This document shows positions 36,931-43,788 of a DNA stretch of 64,000 bases, piece by piece. Origin of the DNA: Amulumruptor sp947039275. GTDB taxonomy: Bacteria > Bacteroidota > Bacteroidia > Bacteroidales > Muribaculaceae. The stretch spans positions 1-64,000 of the forward strand of contig CAMQYL010000013.1 in NCBI GenBank assembly GCA_947039275.1, read 5' to 3'. The position numbers and the translations under genes were made by a program. Positions within the stretch are counted from its first letter, which is position 1; each line of letters opens with the position of its first letter. The notes beneath the pieces were generated by a model that saw only the letters and a list, made by a program, of their open reading frames with translations, made no database searches and was not told the DNA's origin.

Positions 36931-38328
36931 TCACGAAAGCCCTCTGCGCAGACGTGAAGTGGGTATGCCCATGCGTTCGCGGTACTTGGTGACGGTGCGG
37001 CGGGCGATGTTGAACCCCTTGGCTGAAAGAGCATCGGCTATGGCATCGTCACTGAGCGGACGGCGCGAATCCTCGCCCTCTATCAGCTCCTTCAAGGCAG
37101 CCATGATTTCATGTGCCGTGGCATCGGAGTCATCTGTGGCACGCTCGTTAAACAGCATCTTCAGCGGATAAATCCCTGACGGAGCGGCTACATACTTGCC
37201 GTTGGTGGCTCGTGACACCGTGCTGATATCGTAGCCCGTGAGGGCAGCAATATCTTTAAGGAGCATTGGACGGAGATCGAGCGTGTCACCCGACAGGAAG
37301 AATGCTTTCTGTATGCCCGTGATGGCTTTCATAACTGCCAAAAGCGTTTCCTGACGGAGTTTCAATGCTTTGATAAGCGTTATTGCCTCATCGCGGTAAG
37401 GTGCCATAGCCTCGGATTCTTTGCGCTGGTGCGGCGTCATGACGGCAGCATCGTCCATGGCAAAGGACTCCGACACCGCCAGTTCGGGCAAGCGGTTAGG
37501 CACTGTGACCGTCAGGCGGTTGCCGTCATTTTCCACCACGAAGTCGGGCGACACCACATTGACCCTCTCGGTATATCCGGGAGCTGCCACAGCCGCCCCG
37601 GGCTTGGGGTTGAGGGAGCGTATCTGCTCAAGCGCGGCTCGCATGGCATCGTCGCTGAGTTTCATGCGTGAGGCTATGCGGTCAAGGTGCATCAGGGCAA
37701 ACTCGTCGTAGTGATCCGACACTATCGTGAGGGCGTTTTTCATCGCCTCCGATGGCTCACCGCTTTCAGCTACCCGCCGTTCCAGCTGGAGCATCAGGCA
37801 TTCACGCAGATCGCGCGCACCCACCCCTGGCGGGTCAAGGTGCTGGATCACGCCAAGCATACGGCTGACGGCGGCATCGTCGACATCCTCGCCCGTGTGC
37901 ACCATTATATCTGATGCCATAGCCCCGACCGAACGTGTCAGATAGCCGTTGTCGTCGATATTGCCTATGATATACCTCGCTATCCCACTGTCAGCAGGCG
38001 GGAGGTCAAGTTCGCCGAGCTGCTGTTCAAGGAGTTCTTGCAGGGTGGCAACGGGCGATTCCTGAAATGACTCCCACGGAGTGTAGTCGCTGTCATAGCC
38101 GCCTGAAGCGTAGGGTATGAGGCGTTCAGGCTCATTCACCGGGATAGGTTCGGCATCCTCGACTACCTCTATGGCAGGGTTTTCGTCGACGGCTGCGCGG
38201 ACTTCGTCCTCCACCTCGTTGGTGGTCATCTCGAGCAGACGACCCAAGCGCAACTGCACAGGCGACAGACGCTGGGACAATCGTTGTCCCAGCTCTGTCC
38301 GCAGTGTTATGTCATTTCTATTAGGCAA
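36931..38328 (-). CDS. rpoN: RNA polymerase sigma-54 factor RpoN
   Basis: This is the alternative sigma factor for -24/-12 promoters, which needs enhancer-binding ATPases. Region I (QRLSQRLSPVQLRLGRLLEM) starts within the first 35 residues. A core-binding domain follows, and the RpoN box ARRTVTKYRERMGIPTS lies at the extreme C-terminus. The start is a TTG at 38328, since no ATG or GTG precedes region I. It begins 8 nt after the rfbC stop, implying coupling. Length 465 aa is normal. Confidence 0.95.
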   Translation of the reverse strand: MPNRNDITLRTELGQRLSQRLSPVQLRLGRLLEMTTNEVEDEVRAAVDENPAIEVVEDAEPIPVNEPERLIPYASGGYDSDYTPWESFQESPVATLQELLEQQLGELDLPPADSGIARYIIGNIDDNGYLTRSVGAMASDIMVHTGEDVDDAAVSRMLGVIQHLDPPGVGARDLRECLMLQLERRVAESGEPSEAMKNALTIVSDHYDEFALMHLDRIASRMKLSDDAMRAALEQIRSLNPKPGAAVAAPGYTERVNVVSPDFVVENDGNRLTVTVPNRLPELAVSESFAMDDAAVMTPHQRKESEAMAPYRDEAITLIKALKLRQETLLAVMKAITGIQKAFFLSGDTLDLRPMLLKDIAALTGYDISTVSRATNGKYVAAPSGIYPLKMLFNERATDDSDATAHEIMAALKELIEGEDSRRPLSDDAIADALSAKGFNIARRTVTKYRERMGIPTSRLRRGLS

Positions 38329-38336
38329 TATATCAA

Positions 38337-38882
38337 TCAGAACGGTGTTACCTCAGCGAGCGACATGCCCTTGAGGTCTTTGGGGCTGAGAAGCATCTCC
38401 TCGCGCGGGATGGGCCAGTTGACACCGACGGTCTCGTCGTCAAAGCGCAGAGTGGCTTCCGACTGGGGGGCATATACATTGTCGACCTTGTACTGGAACT
38501 GCGCCTCATCGCTCAGCACCAGGAATCCGTGAGCCATGCCGCGTGGTATGAAGAGCTGGCGCGCGTTGTCCTGGCTCAGCTCCACGGCTACATACTTGCC
38601 ATAAGTGGGGCTACCTCCGCGCAAGTCCACTGCCACGTCGAGCACCGCACCGCGGCTGACGCGTACAAGCTTAGCCTGGCTGAACTCCCCTTTCTGGAAA
38701 TGCAGACCACGGAGCACACCGCGAGTCGACATCGACTCATTGTCCTGCACAAACTGGATGTCGCCCACATGCTTGCGAAACTCCTCAAGTTTAAACGACT
38801 CCATGAAATAACCGCGTGCATCACCAAACCGCTTAGGCTCGACAATCCACACACCCTTGATCTCGGTCTCAATAAAGTTCAT
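38337..38882 (-). CDS. rfbC: dTDP-4-dehydrorhamnose 3,5-epimerase
   Basis: This enzyme epimerises the 4-keto sugar in dTDP-L-rhamnose synthesis for surface polysaccharides. The motifs GDARGYFMESF, VQDNESMSTRGVLRGLHFQ and RGMAHGFLVLSDEA are diagnostic and include the catalytic His. From the ATG at 38882 the protein is 181 aa, the usual size. An upstream start at 38912 adds ten atypical residues. The other rml genes are not in this window. Coupling to rpoN is unusual. Confidence 0.95.
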   Translation of the reverse strand: MNFIETEIKGVWIVEPKRFGDARGYFMESFKLEEFRKHVGDIQFVQDNESMSTRGVLRGLHFQKGEFSQAKLVRVSRGAVLDVAVDLRGGSPTYGKYVAVELSQDNARQLFIPRGMAHGFLVLSDEAQFQYKVDNVYAPQSEATLRFDDETVGVNWPIPREEMLLSPKDLKGMSLAEVTPF

Positions 38883-38923
38883 ATCCAATAAGTGTAAATC
38901 AGATTTATACAAATTCTACACAG

Positions 38924-38931
38924 CAAAATTA
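38924..38931 (-). promoter_or_regulatory. -7 promoter box for rfbC-rpoN
   Basis: TAATTTTG (minus strand) fits TAnnTTTG with a predicted leader of about 35 nt. Confidence 0.45.
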
Positions 38932-39258
38932 CTCATTTCCCCCCACCCATGCAACCCCCCAGCCAGCGCATGAACGCGTAGCAATGCCAATTACCTCCGT
39001 CGGAGGCACACATGTTAGGCAGTGGTCGGGCTGACCTACAGCCAGCCCGACCACTGTACAGCCAATAACACACACAAAATCGCCACTGTAGGTGGCGCAC
39101 CTTGACGGACGGGGTGCGCCTCCGCTGGAGGCGGATTCGGAGGGGACGGTGACAGAACAGGGGTCAGCCAAGCCCAAGGCTTGTATGCCCCCTGCCCCTA
39201 ACCTGTGTGTCTCCATCGGAGACATGGGCATTCCTCTGAGTATCTGTGACACATCTAT
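38932..39258. other. Intergenic region with multiple short hairpins
   Basis: There is no gene here. The region carries several small palindromes of the form CCTCCnnnGGAGG (near 38994-39006, 39117-39132 and 39209-39223), the 14-bp-arm hairpin listed separately, and a segment CACTGTAGGTGGCGCA also found near 56041. It looks like decayed repeat sequence. Confidence 0.6.
39020..39056. repeat. Perfect hairpin with 14-bp arms
   Basis: CAGTGGTCGGGCTG at 39020-39033 pairs exactly with 39043-39056 across a 9-nt loop. There is no T-run at either end, so a terminator is not obvious. Confidence 0.75.
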
Positions 39259-39289
39259 TTTGCTGTACAAAATATATTTAATATTTTTG
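39259..39289 (+). promoter_or_regulatory. Consensus promoter of the DUF234 ATPase gene
   Basis: TTTG at 39259-39262, a 19-nt AT-rich spacer and TATTTTTG at 39282-39289 match the Bacteroidetes consensus exactly. The predicted start of transcription falls in the tandem repeats just downstream. Confidence 0.75.
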
Positions 39290-39290
39290 C

Positions 39291-39320
39291 AACAGCGGTT
39301 ACAGTAACAGCCGTTACAGT
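39291..39320 (+). promoter_or_regulatory. Two tandem 15-bp repeats in the 5' leader (possible operator)
   Basis: AACAGCGGTTACAGT and AACAGCCGTTACAGT lie back to back between the promoter and the ATG at 39324, differing at one base. GTTACAGTAAC at the junction is itself palindromic. The position suggests a repressor site, which is inference. Confidence 0.5.
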
Positions 39321-39323
39321 AAT

Positions 39324-40631
39324 ATGATCTTTTACGATAGGGAAATAGAGACAGAGACATTGCAACGCATCGAGACGACATCACATGATTTCGCTCAGAT
39401 GACAGTAATAACAGGCAGAAGGCGAATCGGCAAGACAACGCTTATAAAACACGCTTATGCCGGCAAGGAAATTATATATTTCTTTGTCGCACGTAAGAGT
39501 GAGACGTTGCTGTGTCAGGAACTTTCAGATACTGTGCATGACGTGCTCGGCGAAGACATTGGCAGTTTCACAAGCATCTCAAGGTTATTTTCTGTATTGA
39601 TGCACATAGCACAACGTCGGCATTTCACGCTGGTTTTTGACGAATTCCAGAATTTTAAGTTTGTCAACGAAGCGTTTTTCAGTGACATGCAAAACATATG
39701 GGATTCATATAAATCCGAAGCTAAAATAAATCTGATCATCTGCGGATCGCTATACTCTATGATGGCCAAGATATTTGACGACCGTAAGGAACCTCTTTAC
39801 GGGCGAGCCACCTCACGCATCCGGCTACGGGAATTTCCATTGGCTACATTGAAGGAAATCATGACCGACAACCATCCCGGTTACACTCCTGACGATTTAC
39901 TCACCATGTACATGGTCACCGGGGGTGTCGCAAAATACGTAGAGCAACTGGTCATGCAGAAATCCTTCACTAAAGAAGCAATAATACACAGTGTGCTTTC
40001 CTTTGGATCGTACTTCATCGATGAAGGACGGGAACTCCTTTCGGATGAATTTGGGAAAGACTACGGCAGTTATTTCTCAATACTGTCATCGATAGCCAAT
40101 GGGTTTAACGAACGCGGTGAAATCAAATCATATACCGGCATAGAGGCTGGAGGCTATCTTGACAGGCTGGAAAATAATTACGATCTCATCTATCGCTGTA
40201 GACCTTATCTGGCAAGTGAAAATAGCCGCAATGTCAAATACGGCATCAAAGACAATTTCCTGAATCTATGGTTCAGGTTCATATATAAATACCGAAGTGC
40301 TGTTGAGATAGGCAACCTTGAATATGTGAGAGAAAAACTGTTGGCAGATTATACGACTTTTTCCGGCTGGGTTCTTGAACGATACTTCCGTCAGCGTTAT
40401 CGTGAGACAGGTCTTTACAACATAGTCACCAACTATTGGGAGAAGAATGGCAAAAATGAAATCGATCTTATTGCGGTCAATGAAGCTGAACGTGAGATTG
40501 TCATTGGTGAGGTAAAACGTAATACATCGCGCATCAATCTCCACGATCTTGAAGATAAGTCTGCAAATATCTCATCTAAACGTAAAGGATGGAGGATAGA
40601 GTATGCCGCACTGTCGCTTGATGACATGTGA
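39324..40631 (+). CDS. AAA-type ATPase with DUF234 nuclease-like C-terminus
   Basis: This protein belongs to the archaeal-type ATPase/DUF234 family, frequent in Bacteroidales and archaea. Walker A is TGRRRIGKTTL near residue 32 and Walker B is LVFDEFQNF near 106. A winged-helix middle part precedes the C-terminal DUF234 region. That region contains ENGKNEIDLIAVNEAEREIVIGEVK, which looks like a PD-(D/E)XK nuclease core (E/D...EVK). The gene is more AT-rich than its neighbours and has an isolated consensus promoter, suggesting acquisition. Function is unknown; DNA processing or a toxin-like role is speculative. Confidence 0.88.
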   Translation: MIFYDREIETETLQRIETTSHDFAQMTVITGRRRIGKTTLIKHAYAGKEIIYFFVARKSETLLCQELSDTVHDVLGEDIGSFTSISRLFSVLMHIAQRRHFTLVFDEFQNFKFVNEAFFSDMQNIWDSYKSEAKINLIICGSLYSMMAKIFDDRKEPLYGRATSRIRLREFPLATLKEIMTDNHPGYTPDDLLTMYMVTGGVAKYVEQLVMQKSFTKEAIIHSVLSFGSYFIDEGRELLSDEFGKDYGSYFSILSSIANGFNERGEIKSYTGIEAGGYLDRLENNYDLIYRCRPYLASENSRNVKYGIKDNFLNLWFRFIYKYRSAVEIGNLEYVREKLLADYTTFSGWVLERYFRQRYRETGLYNIVTNYWEKNGKNEIDLIAVNEAEREIVIGEVKRNTSRINLHDLEDKSANISSKRKGWRIEYAALSLDDM

Positions 40632-40676
40632 TTACATACTGCTACCTATAGTGTGTATTTGTTTGCGGTTTTTTAT

Positions 40677-40684
40677 TACATTTG
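40677..40684 (+). promoter_or_regulatory. -7 promoter box of the steroid reductase operon
   Basis: TACATTTG fits TAnnTTTG, 29 nt before the ATG at 40713. TTTG motifs upstream lie only 11 and 15 nt away, so the -33 contact is weak or different. Confidence 0.5.
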
Positions 40685-40712
40685 CATATCTACGTTATAG
40701 ACTTGTTTGGAT

Positions 40713-41501
40713 ATGTCACATGGGCTGGGGCTGTTTGAGGTCCGGAATTTCGATGCTTTTTTGATTGTCATGGCGGTGACGGCTGTGGCGGTGTTTGTCG
40801 CGCTGCATTTTGTGACTGCCGGGTACGGCATGATGCGCTCACGGCGTTGGGGTCTCTGCATACCTAACCGCATCGGGTGGGTGGTGATGGAAGCCCCGGT
40901 GTTTGTGGTGATGTGCGCCTTGTGGTGGTGCTCGTCGCGGCGCATGGAGGCGGCTCCGCTGGTGATGTTCTGCCTCTTCCAGCTCCACTATCTGCAACGG
41001 TCGTTCATCTTCCCGCTACTGATACGCCGCAGCAGCCCTATGCCGCTCGCTATCATCGTGATGGGGATGGTATTCAACACGCTCAATGCACTGATGCAGG
41101 GCGGATGGATATTCTATGTCAGCCCCGCTGACCGCTATCCGTTGTCGTGGCTGTGGTCATGGCAGATGATTGTGGGCACCATACTCTTTTTCGGCGGCAT
41201 GGGCATCAACCTCCACAGCGACTATATCATACGCCATCTGCGCCGCCCAGGCGACACGGCTCACCATATACCACGCGGCGGGATGTTCCGCTACGTGACC
41301 TCTGCCAACTATTTCGGCGAATTTGTAGAGTGGACGGGCTTCGCGATACTCACATGGTCATGGGCTGGCGCGGTATTCGCTCTCTGGACGTTTGCCAACC
41401 TCGCCCCACGCGCCCGATCTCTTAGCCACCGCTACGCCGAGGAATTCGGCAGCGACTACACCCGTCTCCACCGCCGCCACATCATACCATTTATATATTA
41501 A
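40713..41501 (+). CDS. Steroid 5-alpha-reductase family protein (3-oxo-5-alpha-steroid 4-dehydrogenase)
   Basis: This integral membrane reductase (262 aa) is closely similar in pattern to SRD5A enzymes, which reduce the delta-4 double bond of 3-oxo steroids with NADPH. About six membrane segments are visible. The C-terminal family signature is complete: GMGINLHSDYIIRHLRRPGD, IPRGGMFRYVTSANYFGEFV, EWTGFAI, FANLAPRA and the terminal HRRHIIPFIY. The ATG at 40713 was preferred to a TTG at 40707. It heads an operon with an OYE-family reductase and two SDRs, suggesting allo-steroid or allo-bile-acid formation. The actual substrate is inference. Confidence 0.88.
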   Translation: MSHGLGLFEVRNFDAFLIVMAVTAVAVFVALHFVTAGYGMMRSRRWGLCIPNRIGWVVMEAPVFVVMCALWWCSSRRMEAAPLVMFCLFQLHYLQRSFIFPLLIRRSSPMPLAIIVMGMVFNTLNALMQGGWIFYVSPADRYPLSWLWSWQMIVGTILFFGGMGINLHSDYIIRHLRRPGDTAHHIPRGGMFRYVTSANYFGEFVEWTGFAILTWSWAGAVFALWTFANLAPRARSLSHRYAEEFGSDYTRLHRRHIIPFIY

Positions 41502-41513
41502 TCACCCACCATA

Positions 41514-41592
41514 TGTAGGGACGCGGCGTGCCGCGTCATCAAACACAATCCATATCGCCTGATACGATGACGCGGCACGCCGCGTCCCTACA
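41514..41592. repeat. REP pair, family B, inside the steroid operon
   Basis: Two head-to-head palindromes with core GCGGCGTGCCGC and outer TGTAGGG/CCCTACA are separated by about 25 nt that includes CGCCTGATAC. They lie between the 5-alpha-reductase stop and the OYE gene start (115-nt gap). Confidence 0.9.
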
Positions 41593-41615
41593 GTTAAATT
41601 CAGTCCGCCAGATCA

Positions 41616-42878
41616 ATGGAGAATAATCAACAATATCCCGACTCGCTGCTGTTCACGCCTGCCAAGATAGGACCTGTGACGCTGCGTAACCGCACTATCC
41701 GCTCGGCGGCATTTGAGGGGATGTGCCCAGGCAACTCCCCGTCGCAGATGCTGCTTGACTACCACGAGAGCGTAGCCCGTGGAGGAGTGGGGATGACCAC
41801 GCTGGCATACGCCTCTGCCACGCGCAACGGCGTGTCGTTTGACACCCAGCTGCTCCTGCGCCCCGAAATCATACCCGACCTGCGGCGCATCACCGATGCA
41901 ATCCACAGCCACGGAGCCAAGGCATCGATACAGATAGGGCACTGCGGCAACATGTCGCACAAAAGCACTGCCGGCGAGACACCTGTCTCGGCTTCGGGGG
42001 GCTTCAACCTCTACAGCTACAGCCCTGTCCGCGCTCTCCGCGCCGACGAACTGCCCGGGTTGGCTCGTTCATTTGGCGACGCGGTGCGCATGGCGATAGA
42101 CGCAGGCATGGACTGCGTGGAGATACATGCCGGACACGGCTACCTCATCAGCCAGTTTCTCTCACCCTATACCAACCGACGCCGCGACGGCTTCGGTGGA
42201 TGTCTCGACGACCGTATGCGCTTCATGCGCATGTGCATGGAGGAGGTGATGTGGGCTGCCGACGGGCAGATAGGCGTACTGGTCAAGACCAACATGCGCG
42301 ACGGCTTCAAAGGAGGCTTAGGCATAGACCACTCCCTCATCATAGCCCGCGAGTTAGAGCAGTTAGGAGCTGACGCACTGGTGCTGTCGGGCGGATTCGT
42401 CAGCAAAGCCCCGATGTATGTCATGCGCGGACCGATGCCCATACGCTCCATGAGCCATTACATGCGTCCTTGGTGGCTGCGCTGGGGTGTGCGCTTGTTC
42501 GGCAAGATGATGGTGCCGACCGTCCCCTACACCGAGACATATTTCCTTGACGATGCCCGCATATTCCGCAAGGAGCTGAAGCTGCCGCTCGTCTACGTGG
42601 GCGGATGTAGCAAACGCGCCAGCATAGAGAAGGTGCTCGGCGAGGGGTTTGAGTTCGTGCAGATGGGACGTGCCCTGCTGCGCCGCCCCGATTTCGTCAA
42701 CCGCATGGCAGCCGGAGAAGAAGCCGCAGGCTGCGACCATGTCAACTATTGCATAGCGCGGATGTATTCGCGCGAAATGGCATGCCACCACTGCGTGGGC
42801 GACATACCGCCATCTCTGCTCCGCGAACTTGACAACCTCAAACGCCGTTATCCCTCCCGTGAACCCTTCTTCCCATAA
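41616..42878 (+). CDS. Old yellow enzyme family flavin oxidoreductase (5-beta-reductase candidate)
   Basis: This FMN-dependent ene-reductase consists of a TIM barrel. It has NRTIRSAAFEGM at the N-terminus, IQIGHCGNM, the substrate His motif VEIHAGHGYLISQFLSP with TNRRRDGFGG, and VYVGGC / FVQMGRALLRRPDF for phosphate binding. The C-terminus holds a cysteine group in CDHVNYCIARMYSREMACHH, resembling the Fe-S site of BaiCD/2,4-dienoyl-CoA reductases but apparently incomplete. At 420 aa it lacks the C-terminal flavodoxin/FAD domains of those proteins. In this operon it is a candidate for reducing the same delta-4 bond to the 5-beta form. Confidence 0.88.
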   Translation: MENNQQYPDSLLFTPAKIGPVTLRNRTIRSAAFEGMCPGNSPSQMLLDYHESVARGGVGMTTLAYASATRNGVSFDTQLLLRPEIIPDLRRITDAIHSHGAKASIQIGHCGNMSHKSTAGETPVSASGGFNLYSYSPVRALRADELPGLARSFGDAVRMAIDAGMDCVEIHAGHGYLISQFLSPYTNRRRDGFGGCLDDRMRFMRMCMEEVMWAADGQIGVLVKTNMRDGFKGGLGIDHSLIIARELEQLGADALVLSGGFVSKAPMYVMRGPMPIRSMSHYMRPWWLRWGVRLFGKMMVPTVPYTETYFLDDARIFRKELKLPLVYVGGCSKRASIEKVLGEGFEFVQMGRALLRRPDFVNRMAAGEEAAGCDHVNYCIARMYSREMACHHCVGDIPPSLLRELDNLKRRYPSREPFFP

Positions 42879-43788
42879 ACGCCGCTATCCCTGGCAGCTT
42901 GCCGTCATCACGGGAGCCGCTTCGGGCATTGGCAGATGCTTCGCTGAGGCATTGGCTGCCGATGGCTGCGAGCTGGTACTCATTGACCGCAATGAAATCA
43001 CGCTACCTGTATGCAACGAGGGTATTGTAAGCCTGGATACCCCACAACTTGTAGGGACATGCCACGGCATGTCAGCTCCATCTTCCAAAGTCCAACCCAC
43101 TATAGGTAGCCAAAGCGGACATGCCATGGCATGTCCCTACAGTTCAACTGAGCCTTTAATCCATACTATGCAGCTTGACCTGACTGAGACTAATGCCGCC
43201 GACAAGGTGATGGCATATCTTGATGCTGAGGGGCTTCATCCAGACCTCCTCATCAACAACGCCGGCATCTTTGACTTCAAGGCGGTCAATGACCTTACTC
43301 CGAGGCGCATTGACACCTACATTGACCTGCATATGCGCGCTGTGACGCATCTATCGCGTCTGATGGCGATGTGCATGGCTGTCAACGGCGGAGGAAGCAT
43401 CCTCAACATGTCATCGATGTCGTGCTGGATGCCGATGCCAGGGATTGCTCTTTACACTGCTACCAAAGCATATATAAGAGTGTTTTCACGCGCCCTTGAC
43501 GTGGAGATGCGCGACAGCGGCGTTAACGTCACCGTGGCATGTCCAGGGGGGATAGCCACCGACCTTTTCGGACTTCCTCGCAATCTGCAGCGTCTCGGAG
43601 TTAGAGTAGGTGCGCTGACCACGCCCAATAAGTTCGCCCGCAATGCCCTGCGCCGCTGCATGCGCCGCAAACCACAGTATATCAACGGATTGCTCAATCG
43701 TCTCGCCATTCCTGCCGTGGCGATGCTTCCCCGAGGTGCACGGCATATGATTAAGACAAAACTGCTTGACCGAAAAAACAAACAATGA
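42829..43788 (+). CDS. Short-chain dehydrogenase/reductase with translated REP insertion (HSDH candidate)
   Basis: This NAD(P)-dependent SDR has the cofactor motif TGAASGIG near residue 30, then NNAG, and the catalytic Ser and YTATK near residue 205. It is a hydroxysteroid dehydrogenase candidate by context. Between VLIDRNE and MQLDLTE there are about 60 residues where most SDRs have about 25. The extra part (VGTCHGMSA ... SGHAMACPYS) is encoded by a REP pair at 43050-43141. No ATG precedes the Rossmann motif, so the start is TTG 42829 or GTG 42859. Both overlap the OYE gene, implying coupling. Confidence 0.85.
   Translation: MTTSNAVIPPVNPSSHKRRYPWQLAVITGAASGIGRCFAEALAADGCELVLIDRNEITLPVCNEGIVSLDTPQLVGTCHGMSAPSSKVQPTIGSQSGHAMACPYSSTEPLIHTMQLDLTETNAADKVMAYLDAEGLHPDLLINNAGIFDFKAVNDLTPRRIDTYIDLHMRAVTHLSRLMAMCMAVNGGGSILNMSSMSCWMPMPGIALYTATKAYIRVFSRALDVEMRDSGVNVTVACPGGIATDLFGLPRNLQRLGVRVGALTTPNKFARNALRRCMRRKPQYINGLLNRLAIPAVAMLPRGARHMIKTKLLDRKNKQ
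43050..43141. repeat. REP pair, family A, inside an SDR coding region
   Basis: Palindromes at 43050-43074 (core ATGCCACGGCAT) and 43115-43141 (core ATGCCATGGCAT) with outer TGTAGGG/CCCTACA are arranged exactly as in intergenic pairs. The SDR frame reads through without a stop. Confidence 0.9.

Noticed and set aside
39324..40631. The DUF234 ATPase as part of the steroid operon
   Set aside because: There is an 81-nt gap with a new -7 box before the reductase gene, and base composition differs, so they are more likely separate units.
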